A stretch of 64,000 bases of DNA from Eutypella sp. D-1 (taxonomy: Eukaryota; Ascomycota; Sordariomycetes; Xylariales; Diatrypaceae). How positions within the stretch are numbered: the first letter of the stretch is position 1; each line of letters starts with the position of its first letter. The notes under the pieces were generated by a model. The model ran no database searches, was not told the origin of the DNA, and was given only the letters and a program-made list of their open reading frames with translations. Positions 1 to 10,939 of this stretch are shown here, piece after piece. The DNA is taken from NCBI GenBank assembly GCA_023313575.1, contig JAJTTP010000005.1, forward strand, positions 124,001-188,000, read 5' to 3'. The position numbers were made by a program, and so were the translations under genes.

Positions 1-19
1 TATTCTCATGTATTTTCAG

Positions 20-283
20 TCTTGGCGTTTGAGCGACAGAGTCCTTCGGAGAAGAGGACATGACTCAATTCTAGAATTCCGGCGTTGTATGATACCCTAT
101 CTGTGTTTGTTCAATGCGCTGTTATACGAGGGTTACTTTATAGAGGAAAAGACTCGCGAGCGAAAGTACTACTGCGTCATCATTTGGGACGACGTGTTGC
201 AGTCGAGGCGGGATCGGCGACAATGCTATAACGCTCTCGCACAGGAACTCGTCTTGTGGGAGTCTGCCGACACACGAATTTAA
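20..283 (+). CDS. Last exon of an unidentified gene cut by the window edge
   Basis: A pyrimidine-rich stretch ending TATTTTCAG at 11-19 looks like a splice acceptor. It is followed by 87 codons open to a TAA at 281-283. The peptide is rich in basic residues (RRR, RRDRR) with a hydrophobic middle part and ends in LVLWESADTRI. I recognise no domain. The body of the gene would lie left of the window. It could also be a chance open frame, since the opposite strand is open over part of it as well. Confidence 0.35.
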   Translation, partial: SWRLSDRVLRRRGHDSILEFRRCMIPYLCLFNALLYEGYFIEEKTRERKYYCVIIWDDVLQSRRDRRQCYNALAQELVLWESADTRI

Positions 284-1079
284 GACTCTGGAGAAGTTAC
301 TTTGAGGGGAGCTTGGCACTTTGGCTGTGTCTTGAAGTAGATACAGCTTTAGACTGAGCAGTGGCTATGTAGCTACTCATGCCCCTTATTAGGAGGATAG
401 AGAATCACTTTCCAACTTCGATGCTCTAGACGGGAGATGGTATCAACATACAGGACATGAACTCCCCTGTTGCTTGCTTCCGTTTACTACCTAAGTAGGT
501 AGCTAATAATACACGTTACTACATACAGCTCTACCTAGTACTCAAGAATAAAAAGGGGCATATAAGAAACAGGGCTGGGCTTTGCATTCTACAGAATTTA
601 ATGAGAGAGGAGACCGCTGGTAACCCAGTCTAAGCCTGGCCATTATGCCACGATCCGAATTGCCCGATGCCCGGCAAGCCAGTCAGTCATAGGATAACTG
701 CCACATGTAGAAGCTGCGCGGGAACTTTCCATGTGCGTAACAAGCTGGCGCATTCCGAAGCCCCTAAGGACAACGCATGAGCAAGCCCTTTGGGGTAAGC
801 GAGCGACTGGTTCTAAATTGATCTACTCCTTTGAGTCCTTGCCCCGCCCCGCCCCGCCCCCTATTCAGTATGCCCCACTCTCAGGTGCTAAATTGGACAC
901 GACGCGTTACCATGCCTTGATCTCCTAACCTATACAGTACCTACTTAGGTAGGTAGCTTCAGCTTCCATTCCCCTATATTTATCTCGGCGATAAAAGCTA
1001 GCAATAGAAAGATTTGATTTAAGAGACACCTTCATAATTGGGCGATATTCTGCAATCTCACTAAGTGAAGGAGAACGTC
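284..1079. other. Intergenic, no gene seen
   Basis: No reading frame here has coding character. It holds several TACCTA/TAGGTA-type short palindromes (near 483-505 and 938-958) and a C-rich repeat at 842-861. The 3' ends of the flanking genes face each other here, so it is probably shared downstream sequence. Confidence 0.6.
842..861 (-). repeat. G-quadruplex-prone C4G repeat
   Basis: The plus strand reads CCCCGCCCC repeated, so the minus strand carries four consecutive runs of at least four G separated by single C. This matches the simple G-quadruplex pattern. Whether it forms in vivo is unknown. Confidence 0.6.
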
Positions 1080-1707
1080 TTAGCAATAGTCTGCAGGCTT
1101 GTTGCTAGGGAAAATTGCCTTGGTACCGCACTTCCCAGTCTTCGAATTCCAAAGAGGAGTTTCTATATCGGCGTGAGAAAGATTCACCAAGGGAAAATTC
1201 TTCGTGTGAACTTACGGTCAACGTCCAGATCACTCGGGGGATTCTTGATAATCGCTTGACGTGCATCGGGCGTGAGGGCGAATTCACAATCATTTTGGTT
1301 TCGGCCGCCGCCATTCTCATCACCAGTCCAAACATCTAAGAGCTTTGATTCGCCTTTACATAACTCATTAGTCTATAGAAAGGGTTCAGTTTCAAGGAGG
1401 CCTCACCGCATATACTGCCGGCACAGAAGTCCTGCGCCACCAGGTATTTCTTCAAGTAAGGCAAGTAGACAACATCACATGTAGTGAACTCGCCCTCTAT
1501 GCCTGCAAAAGTCAAGGGATCTTTGTAGGTACCCTTTCCACCCGCCACATAGCCTCGGCCGCAGTTATACGCGGTGTCAGTGGAGTTGGGCGGGTCATTG
1601 TCTGGGCTTCCGTAGAAGGTGATACGGTAGTCTTTGCCAATCGAGCAGGCAGAATAGACAAGGTTGCCACTAGCTATAACAAGGAAGAGAGGGAATGTGA
1701 GCTGCAT
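1080..1707 (-). CDS. Small secreted cysteine-containing protein (fungal family of unknown function)
   Basis: Three exons: 1707-1407, 1335-1216 and 1162-1080. The introns are 71 nt (GTGAGG donor, GACTAATG branch, TTAG acceptor) and 53 nt (GTAAGT donor, TATAG acceptor), and the phases match exactly. The product is about 167 aa. The start was placed at MQLTFPLFLV, which begins a clear signal peptide of about 18 residues; an upstream in-frame ATG would only add a poor leader. The mature part carries the pattern of a common Sordariomycete secreted family: TFYG, DPPNS, YNCGRG, GTYKDPLTFA, PYLKKYLVAQDFC, then DVWTG, CEFALTP, and VDQTPLW followed by GKCG and a terminal Cys. Eight Cys after the signal peptide suggest disulfides. 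The family's function is unknown to me; an extracellular or host-surface role is only inferred. Confidence 0.85.
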
Positions 1708-4105
1708 TGCTGGAAAAGCTTCGGCGTAGGCTAGCAGGAGAGGGGGGGGTTTTAGGCGAAGCAACAGAATATTGAGTCAAGGCTCGAAGTTTAGAATGGA
1801 TGTGATCTCTCTAAAGATCTTTGAAATCCCATGAGCTGGCTACTTGAGAGGACTAAATACTTTCGAGGTTGATTTCCGATGCAGAAGGATCAGTCTTTGC
1901 TAGAGCCACTGCAGGTGGCCTCCCTCACAGGGTAGGAGCTTGGATAGAGCACAGAAAGATAACCAAATATCCTGTTTTTGCTTTTCTGCTTCTGCTGGTA
2001 TTAATGTTTCCCAAAATAAAGTCCACGTATTAAGTCGTCAGCGTAGGATCACATAGCCCCCCTCCTTTTAGGACTTCTCGTCCAAAGAATGCAAGGCTCG
2101 GCCTATTAAGGTGAGAAATCATATGCCCAAAAGAAATACTACGTTCAGATGCTTATGCCTTATACTATCCTACTAATTCAATATGATAATGGCGGCAATC
2201 CTTCTGGCTGAACTCACCCATATTTATGCCTCTGGTCAGAAAATACGACTATAACTAACATTTCTACCAATGAATAGATGCAGACACTATTCGTGGCATA
2301 ATTTGGTGACCTCGGCCTGATACCAGGTCTGTTCGTTTCAGGTCATGAATGGTTGGTTGAAATATATGCTGGGCCAAGAAAAGCTGAAATAAACACAGGA
2401 GTGTGGTTTGCGTATCACTACGAAGGACTATCTTATGCAGGCCATACACCACTAGGACGTCTCTAATAATCTGCTTATGGTAGCCGATAGGCAGATAGAT
2501 GGGTTGGTTGTATGCCGCTGACTGCTCTTATATTAGTGTGATAACAGATATAGATTGAGGTAAAGAACAAGTACGCCGTGTTCCATATCTGGAAACGTCA
2601 TTGGTTCCATGCAACATCAAGATGATGAAAGGCGATGGGACGACTGAGAGAGACCCGACCCAAAGTTTGGATACAATTCCGAGCTGAGACACTTCATCTG
2701 GCACATTAGAACAAATGTGGCAGTAAGCCGACGAATGTAACCCAATAAAGCAGATTCAGCAACTTTAGTTGGGGCCAGTGGCTTCCAATTTGAATCCGCC
2801 CTTAGAGGTGAGACGGGGCAAATGATAGGTGTTTGGTTAAATAGGTGCATGAACGTAACTTGGCTTTATTCGAGCTACCAGTATGAGTGGGAAAACCACT
2901 TTACTTATTTAAGCATGGCATTTAATAGCCGCGGCGTACTATGCTATGCTTCGTCTTGAAGGCGTTAAGTTCTCAATTTTGACATTGCTTTCGTTATTAT
3001 GAAGCGGTTAATCAAGAGATATACGCTTACCAAGATGTTCTTGATCTCGGCCGTATCGGCATGTAAAAGATCGAAACTCACTAGGCTTCGGCTTCGATTC
3101 GGGCTTAGACTAGTACATTCATTCATATTGGTTTAGGCAGTCTGCTGAAGGGTAGCAACCAACTCAATATAGTGTCTCCGACACGGCGGGAATGTAACCC
3201 AAGGTTATTACGCCCCGCATACTTGTGTTAGAAACTTCATGTACTTTATAGGAGGTTAATGGAGTGTCCCGTCTAGGCGAGAGGCCTCAGGAAATTATGA
3301 GTATCTGGACGCGATAAACATCGCTACGTGGCTATCTTGCCGCAAATACTAGGAGCTGAAATCCAAACGGCGTTTAATTTACTGATATGCTTGTGAGATT
3401 CTTCTCGTCCACATCCTTCCCAGGTATAACTGTTCGTATCGCTGTGGTGTAGCATATGAGGCTACCATAGCGCCACTCTGCAGTGTCCCATCGTGTTTCA
3501 TTGCATACAGTTCCACTTACTCCCCTATCACGTGCAGCTTTCGTGACCGGCAACTTCCGTAGAGATTCATATCTGGTTGCGCTCGGCAAATATATCATTG
3601 GCTCATAGTACTTGAAAATGCGCTGACCATTGGTTCCTGCGGATAGTAGAGTTTCAGCAACGGCCCGGCCGTTGATCAATTCATGAAAGCAACGGTAAGT
3701 GGAGATAGTATGACATAAGATCAGGGTATGATGTTCAGGCGTCCAGGGGCTTGTTCAGCCTTATGTCAAAAGCTACACGTCAAAAATGGTGCTTTCGCCA
3801 GCCTCTGCGGGCCCATCCATACGGTCTAGGATGCATAGCAGGAACAGCTACCAATGAAAATATAGAGAGCTTATTGAGAAAGAAGAAAGGCTTGCCGCAA
3901 CACATACACGTTCACGTTCGGTGAGCACTTTAGTATTCACTACCGTGGGAGGTCATTGCTATCATATGTACCGACGATGTCATGACCTGAATATTTCTTA
4001 TTTGACATGACTATGGGCGGTGTGCTATGTAGACGGCCTTATAAGACTCCTAACCTTTTGATATTGCTCACTCATCCATGATAAGGTAAAATAACGACAC
4101 TAACT
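1708..4105. other. Gene-poor stretch, nothing recognised
   Basis: Only short open frames occur, none with a recognisable domain. The longest, 3374-3679 on the minus strand (101 codons), has no signal peptide, family pattern or flanking splice logic. Promoters of the two divergent flanking genes must lie at its ends. Confidence 0.55.
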
Positions 4106-6214
4106 ATGTTTTCTAAGCTTTCCCGGCGGAAGCCTGCTGATAACCCGCATGCCATGCCATACGAGTCGAAGGGCATACCAAGCATCCAATCGCGACCAGA
4201 GAATCCTACAAGCTCATACTCCAAAAATGGATTCTTCTATCAACTACGATATTCTACCTTGCCCAAGTGTCAAGAACGAGTTGGGATGCAGATGCTCATG
4301 ATTGCTCTCGCCTTTTTCGGATCCCTTGGCGCTCTAGCACATCATGTGTACTATCAAAGCCTCCACGGAAAGCAAGTGGAAGATCCTCAATGGCCTACCA
4401 GGGGAGGTATTGCGCTTTCCTTCTTCGTTAAGATTGCTCTAGTAGCTTCCGTTGAGATCGCGTACAAGCAGCAAGCATGGGTGAGCTAGACAATAAGTCG
4501 AGACGAGCATGCGTTGGCCTCGCGGGCTAATACCTATTACTATAGGTTATTTTACAAAGACATGATTTGAAAGTCTCCACCATCAACTCAATATTTACTG
4601 TAAGTCCAGCTGAGCTTACACTAATTGCTTGAAAGTTCTAGTAAGCAGTCAGCTATAACCAGTGATTACTAACGTGTCTAGGTCTGCAACAACCCGCTAG
4701 GTTTTATTGATGTTGAGATGGTTCAGAAGGCATTTCTCGCCGCTACTATGGCAGCCCTTGTCTGGTCAGTCATAAAAATGATCTTTTGTGTATATGCGGC
4801 TAACATGAACCCAGGACACTGCCCCTCTGTGCCATTGCTTCTCCTTCCACACTTACATTACGAGACGCCGATGTATCGCTCAAGAAGACCTGCGACAATG
4901 TCCCTACGTTTAACCTGACTCGTGAGAATAGATACGGGATACATACAGAGGATGACGACGGCCGAGCTGGCATGTCTTATTGGGACTTTCGGGACGATGG
5001 ACTATACTCTTACCAAGAGGCTAGCCAAGAACTTAAACGCATATTCAGACTGGCCATGCTATCCATCACTGGTCCACTTAAACCTCCCACCCCATGCCCA
5101 TCAAGCCGAGCATGCACATACTCTCTTAGCCTGGATGCGCCCACATATCGTTGCGAGGACCGCCAAGAATTCGGGGGCAAAAACCCTCAACAGTACAAGC
5201 AATTGCAGCTCGCACCCAACGGTCCACTTTATTATGCCAGCTATTCATCTTTCGAGGAAGGAGAAGACGGAAAAGCTCTAACATGGACCAATATGTCGCT
5301 ATCAGCACCAGAAAAGGGCGTCTTCTCAGAGATTCCATCGTTATGGGTCGGCTGGGTTACTGACTTCGACGCTGAATTCCATGGGCATATGTCTCATATC
5401 GCAGAATGCTTCTTGTACGATGCCACGCTCACATACGAGTTCACGTTTTCGGGAGACAATATGACGATAAACCAAGAAAGTGCTGAGATAAAGCATTTGC
5501 TACTGCCTTCTGGTGGCTCAAAGGCGCCCCGGGACGAAGACTACCAACAATTTGCGTAAGACAGCCTTTTAGTTGTCTAATTGCTCAAATACGTGTATAC
5601 TAACTGTTAGAAGTGGGAAACATGCTGCAGGATATCTCTTCCGTCAGTTCTTGTCTGGGAATATAACCTATGACCACAACGAAGACGTCTTCATTAATAC
5701 AGGGGAGGTCCTGCAGTCCAATTTATTAGGGGGTGCCGTACCACAGCCTATATCGGACGACCTTGGACGTGCGCTCGAAAAGCGATTCGACGATCTATTT
5801 CTATCAATTATCAGCGACACGCAATTGCATTCCCAAATCCATGTTCCTATGGATTGCTCGGTTGCAGAAACCGTCTTGGTCTGGAACTATGAACCGTTTT
5901 GGCTGGCTCTCTCATACATCATAGCTGTGTCTTTGACCATCGTTGCGATTGCTATAGGTGGCTATAGCTTCTACATAAACGGCTATTCCGTCGACACTAA
6001 GTTCAGCAGCATCGTGGCTACGACAAGAAACCCGGACTTAGACAAGCTGACAGAGGGTCATTGCTTGGGAGAATGGCCGATGAGTAAAGACGTTCTGGAC
6101 TCAAGGTTGAGGTTCGGAGAGTTGTCGGGTACATCAACGGGAGGCCGAGCACACGCTGCCTTTGGGTTTCCATGGCGCGTGCAGAAAATCCAGCCTGGAA
6201 AGGAGTATTTCTAA
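4106..6214 (+). CDS. Multi-pass membrane protein, 'formylmethionine deformylase-like' family
   Basis: Five exons: 4106-4480, 4546-4599, 4682-4764, 4815-5555 and 5611-6214, all phases consistent, giving about 618 aa. Branch points TACTAAC are visible before the exon 3 and exon 5 acceptors. Hydrophobic segments lie near residues 60-82, 98-118 and 155-185, with one near the C-terminus at about 512-540; a large polar, probably extracytoplasmic, domain lies between them. The C-terminal signature of this fungal family is present: ATTRNPDLD, GHCLG, LRFG and HAAFG, ending near GKEYF. Database names for the family often say formylmethionine deformylase-like, but I see no deformylase metal site (no HEXXH), so that name should not be read as an activity. 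The true function is unknown. The next gene downstream is on the same strand. Confidence 0.85.
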
Positions 6215-7579
6215 TGAAGACAGGATGGTTCCTGTGTTTTTGATGCGATGTTTCTAGCTCTGTGCTATCATTCATTATGGTTCGCAAACAGCCTGCTGGG
6301 CAGACTTTCATACTTCGAACATTGGACTTCATTGAGTCTGTGGCTTCAATATATGTATTATTTATCTACTAGGCTATTTCCTTCTGGTTATGGATAAATT
6401 AGAACGGCTTCTCACGATGTGGTACTGAATTCGGAGCTCATAATTAGCAAGGCCCGGAAAAATTGTTTACATTACAGTAGCCGGGGCAACGATGCTTCTA
6501 AGAGAAAGAAGGCGAGGAGACGAGGTATGAAGAACTCCAATCCGTCTGTCCATTTTATTCAAGTTCTTTAGTAGTTGCCCTGAGCGGCTGGGGCTGGGCC
6601 TTGGCTACGAGAGACATGAAATCAGCGACACCGTTACGGCTAACACAACCACCACAGCGTTAGAATGTGAAGCGCGCTGCTGTGCCTTTAGCAACAGGGC
6701 TAGTACATTCAGGGAACGAAACTCTAACTTCTATTACTTAATTAATGTATTATTGAGCTGGGTTCATACTATTCGCAGTTCATAGTCATCTTAATCTATT
6801 TGAGTACTCGGATGGATTCAGTGCTCAGGGCTGCCCTGCGAACCTTTTAGGGCTCAGGGCGGAACACTCGTCTTACTGCTAGCTCCGTACGGTAGGCGGG
6901 ATGGGCTGGACAAAAAAGGGGGAGGCGGTGCCGGCGCGTATTTAGCTTGCTCGGCCTGGGGCCTCTCGCGTCCCATTCGTCCGTGGACACTCACCTCCCA
7001 TAATAGGTACTAACGATGAAAGTCCTAGCGATAGACCAAGGGCGCATTGTGCTGCCTGTGGAGGTAGCCTCATGTCTTGTCTAATACACATTTTACAAGG
7101 CTACACTCGAGCAACTTGTCGACATGGATTATGGTAAGGCATACTGATGTGCTCAGGTAGCATTGATGCTCCGGAGTGTCAAACCGTGTTTTCAGCTGCA
7201 TATCGATGTGACATAACCCACCCCAACAGCTAAAAATGACGCTCCGTCAGCAGGATTACATGAAGGCTGGATGCCGTAGCGACTAATGGCCGAGAGAATA
7301 CGACGTAGTGATTACCCTTCAATCTAAGATGGCGCACCAGCAAGAAGTAGTAGTGGCTGTGAGGTTGCATCAATGTCATTCCGTGACAGAACACACGAAA
7401 TACCTACCATCAATTCGTTGATCCGTAGAGCCTGTCTATTTTGATCTTACCCCCATGGTTGGGCACTTAGGAAGAGTATTTAGCACAAGCCACTACCCTC
7501 TATTCCCAGAGAGCAGAAACACTGTCAACCATATGCACATCCCCACATACCATTACATGTACGTATTCCGACAATCAAC
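6215..7579. other. Intergenic, no gene seen
   Basis: The 1.36 kb between two plus-strand genes has no open frame with coding character. The last few hundred bases should hold the promoter of the glycosidase gene; I see no clear TATA box close to its start. Confidence 0.6.
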
Positions 7580-8694
7580 ATGATGATCCGGCTTCTACCC
7601 ATCTGCCTAGCTGCAGCCACACTATATCGTTCCGTGAGGTCTCAAGATCACCCTCCATGTTTCGGTGTTGGGTCAACAACGCTGCCGAAAGACTTTTCGC
7701 CGCCCGACGTCCCACTTGAGGACTGGTGGTGCGAACCATCGATGGAATACGGTTTCATGGGGTTCTCGTACCCTCTCGAGGATAGCGACTGTTCCGCTTA
7801 CGTCAATAGCTTTGAGTCAATGAATGCCGATTTCGCTCGAATGAAGCAGGATTTCGGTGCATCCATAGTGCGCATGTACTATCCCATGTGTCTTGAGTCC
7901 TCTGTCTTTGAAAACGCCCTGAAGGCTGGAGTGGCGAACGATATGGCTATCATTTTCCAGGTTTGGACGGACTTTGGGAACAGCGTAAGCTACACTGATC
8001 TCCGAAGGTGATTCGTGGCGACGAGGTATGTCTTCTAATACCGCCATAGGACCAGTGGAAGCAATCGCAGCAAGCTATATATGACGTACTGGAATCGTCA
8101 GAATATGGTCCAATTGCGCCCTACGTTGTGCATTCAGCCGACTTCGGGTCCGAACCCGTCTATGATGGCATGGATGGCGGTGGCGATCAGTTTATCGCGG
8201 ATCTGGCTTTGTTCAGGAAGAAACTGAACAGTTACGGCATTCGAGCTGGTATCAGTGAGATCTGGGACCTTCCCGGTACTATGAGCGGCGAGGATGGCTC
8301 GGGTCTCGCAGAAATAGGCGCCGGGGTGAAAGCCAACAGCGATTATTGCCATGCCCACATAATGCCATACTATGACACCTCAGTCTCCGTCTCCGAGGCC
8401 TGGCCGTACATTCTGAAGCAGATCAAATGGCTTGATCAAACCGTGCAACTGCCAACTATGATCACCGAGACGCAGTGGGCGTGGGCACACAATGAAGGAC
8501 ACGCTGTTAACCGACCTGACCTTAGTGTGGCACAATATGCTCAGTATTGGGATAAACTTGACGCTGAGTGCGCGACTTTCAAGAAATACAAAGTCGGCTG
8601 GTTTCTCCACACTTGGCGGGGTGAGGGGACATTCGACATCATGTACGAAAATGGGACGTATGTGATTCCTGCTCGACACTTCCAAAAGTGCTAA
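7580..8694 (+). CDS. Secreted glycoside hydrolase, GH17-like (clan GH-A)
   Basis: Two exons, 7580-7984 and 8050-8694, joined in phase 0 by a 65-nt intron (GTAAGC donor, CCATAG acceptor); about 349 aa. Residues 1-21 form a signal peptide, giving a mature N-terminus near QDHPP. The body matches a fungal extracellular family related to GH17 beta-1,3-glucanases: SYPLED, then MNADFARMKQDFGASIVRMY, then QWKQSQQAIYDV, then APYVVHSADFGSEP. A Glu in ITETQWAW (about E275) is the likely nucleophile. The Glu of GSEP (about E171) sits where GH17 usually has an Asn-Glu acid/base pair, so the Asn is replaced. Probable role: beta-glucan hydrolysis in the fungal wall or plant material. Substrate is inferred. 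There is no GPI-type hydrophobic tail; the protein ends ARHFQKC. Confidence 0.75.
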
Positions 8695-9024
8695 GGGAAT
8701 GCCAACGTACGGGGTTGGGAGTCGTTTACATATCCTATTCATGAAGTGATGATGAATTAATGCGGCCTAACCTACTAGATTGGTGAACAGACAGGAGAGC
8801 GTGAAAGCGGGAAGGCCTTGAGTGTTAGACTCGTTGGAATACTCGACAGGACCAAATGCAACCAAGATAATTTATCTATCAAACCTCTCAGACTTCATTA
8901 TGTATAGAAGAACAGCTAATAAGAATCGGCAATGTAAGGTTTACACCTTGTTGATGTCCACATTAACATGCTATAGAATAGTGATCAAGTTACCTAAGTA
9001 CTTAGGCACATATACGTTCAGCCT

Positions 9025-9064
9025 CTACCTACATACCTAGGTACCTAGCTAGGTATGTAGGTAG
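9025..9064. repeat. Perfect 16-bp inverted repeat with 8-nt spacer
   Basis: Arms CTACCTACATACCTAG and CTAGGTATGTAGGTAG are exact reverse complements, separated by GTACCTAG. The core belongs to the TACCTAGGTA-type palindromes scattered through this window. It could fold as a hairpin. It lies about 395 bp upstream of the next gene. Confidence 0.85.
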
Positions 9065-9397
9065 CGACCGGCCCAAGTTAGGGCGCGAGTAAATATGGTG
9101 CGCGGGAGCGCTAACGCCAAATAATACCGCTTACGCTCTCCAAGCTTGGCAGCGGGAACTGCTATGCCGGACTTGTTAGAGGGGTGATGGAGGGGGGTGT
9201 TAGGAGGAAATTTTGAACAATCGAATGTACACCGAAGTGTTCCTTATCATCGACCCAAACGACGAGAATGCATTAGTCGGGTTTTTTCTCATCGTGTTTT
9301 CTTCGACTTATTTGGTAATATCCTTTCGCTCTTCATCCCTAGTTTCTCGGACATCCGACTTGCTCGTGTTTGAAAATTGACGCCTCCGTGACTACAT

Positions 9398-9405
9398 TAT
9401 AAAAA
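9398..9405 (+). promoter_or_regulatory. TATA-like box
   Basis: TATAAAAA lies 54-61 nt upstream of the ATG at 9459. Distance and sequence fit a fungal TATA element; not proven. Confidence 0.4.
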
Positions 9406-9458
9406 TCTATCATTCCTCGCAAGGGTTTGCCGCAAACGCCAATTGATAACATCGGAAA

Positions 9459-10939
9459 ATGTATAGTTTCAGGAGCCCCGTGGCTTCAAAGAAAGAACTA
9501 TGCCAATTCTACTGCGGCAAGGATGTCTCCCAGGTTCCTAAGCCGGCCGTTGTGTTAGATGTTGCGAAAGCTCGACGCCATTGCGCATCGATGCTTCGGG
9601 CTGTGAAGACCTTAGGTGTCGACTTCCGGGCTCATGTCAAAACCCACAAGGTCAGTGATGACTATGTTTTACATCTATGTTGATTTCCTTACTAGGATAA
9701 AAGCTACAGGACTGAGTAAATACTTACACCTATTTTTCGATATAGACAGTGGAATTGGCTCTCCTGCAAGTTGGGCAAGAATCCAAGGAGGTCAAAATCG
9801 TAGTATCAACAATTGCCGAGATTGAGCATTTGTGCTCTACTCTTTGCGACCTGAAAAGTAGGGGCTTATCCATCGATGTGTTATATGGGGTGCCCCTCCC
9901 TCCATCACAGGTCCGTCGACTTGCAGAACTCAGCCGTTTATTGGGATCAGGCACCATCACCTTACTCCTGGATCACCCCTCACAACTTGATGCCGTGGAG
10001 CAGCTCCATCACCTAGCACAGTCTCCATGCCCTGTTTTCCTCAAGATTGATACCGGATATCACCGGGCCGGACTCCCACCCAATGCTCTCAACAAGGCGG
10101 GCTTGCTCGACAGAGTGGCGCAGCTAGAAGCAAATGGGGTCGTCACATTCAAAGGCCTTTACTCGCATACCAGTTTAAGCTATGCCGGAACGACTCCCGC
10201 ACAAGCTATGGATTTTCTGGCCTCCGAAATCAATGGCTGTGTGCACGCCTTCGAGCAGAATCGCCAGTATCTGTCCAGAAATCCTGAGCTTGTAATCAGC
10301 GTTGGTGCTTCGCCTCAGGTGACATCCATTCAGAATTTAGCAGACTCCCAGGATGCGGCGGATATTGAAGCTACCAAACTCAGGAAAGCTCTTCAAGACG
10401 TTTCGTCTCTGGCGTCTGCTGGTTTCCAAGCCAAGCTTGAACTCCACGCCGGTGTCTACTCGGTGATGGATATGCAGCAACTAGCGACTCAATCAAGACC
10501 GTCAATTGGGAAGGAGGAAGATGAAATAGCTATCTTCGTGATGGCCGAAGTCATCAGCGTATATAACAGTGGTGAGCGTCAGGTGCCCGAGGCGCTCCTT
10601 GCCGTCGGGACCTTAGGTCTTGGACGAGAGCCTTGCCCCTCGTACTCCGGATGGGCAACTGTCGGTTCTTTGCCCAATCCTTCTGAGAGCGCTTCCCAGC
10701 GCCGCTTGATAGTCAGTAGGATCAGCCAGGAACACTCGATTATCTCGTGGGAAACTACTACAGAAGACGCCGTCGCAGACCTGCCGGATATCCCCGTTCA
10801 GGTGGGTAAGTCGCTCCGCCTTTATCCGAACCACGCCTGCGTTACTGGTGCTATGTACGACTGGTTCCTTGTGGTCGATTCCACCGCAGCCAATCCGAAT
10901 GAGATTTCAGATGTTTGGGTTCGAGCGTCAGGATGGTGA
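9459..10939 (+). CDS. D-serine dehydratase-like PLP/zinc enzyme (alanine racemase-type fold)
   Basis: Two exons, 9459-9650 and 9746-10939, joined in phase 0 by a 95-nt intron (GTCAGT donor, TATAG acceptor); 461 aa. The N-terminal motif RAHVKTHK (about residues 57-64), split by the intron just before the following Thr, holds the Schiff-base lysine region of the fold-type III D-serine dehydratase/D-threonine aldolase family. FLKIDTGYHRAG is the next conserved strand. LYPNHAC near residues 423-429 supplies the His and Cys that bind catalytic zinc in eukaryotic D-serine dehydratase. Expected reaction: D-serine to pyruvate and ammonia, in the cytosol (no signal peptide). D-threonine aldolase-type activity is the main alternative. 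About 460 aa is somewhat longer than yeast Dsd1. Confidence 0.88.

Larger units (their letters stand above)
8695..9458. other. Intergenic with palindromic repeat and likely promoter
   Basis: No gene. It contains the inverted repeat at 9025-9064 and a TATA-like box 54-61 nt before the next start codon. Confidence 0.6.

Noticed and set aside
3374..3679. 101-codon minus-strand frame
   Set aside because: The sequence is complex but I recognise no family, and there is no signal peptide, partner exon or supporting context.
4106..6214. Peptide deformylase activity implied by the usual database name
   Set aside because: There is no HEXXH metal site or deformylase motif; the protein is a multi-pass membrane protein.
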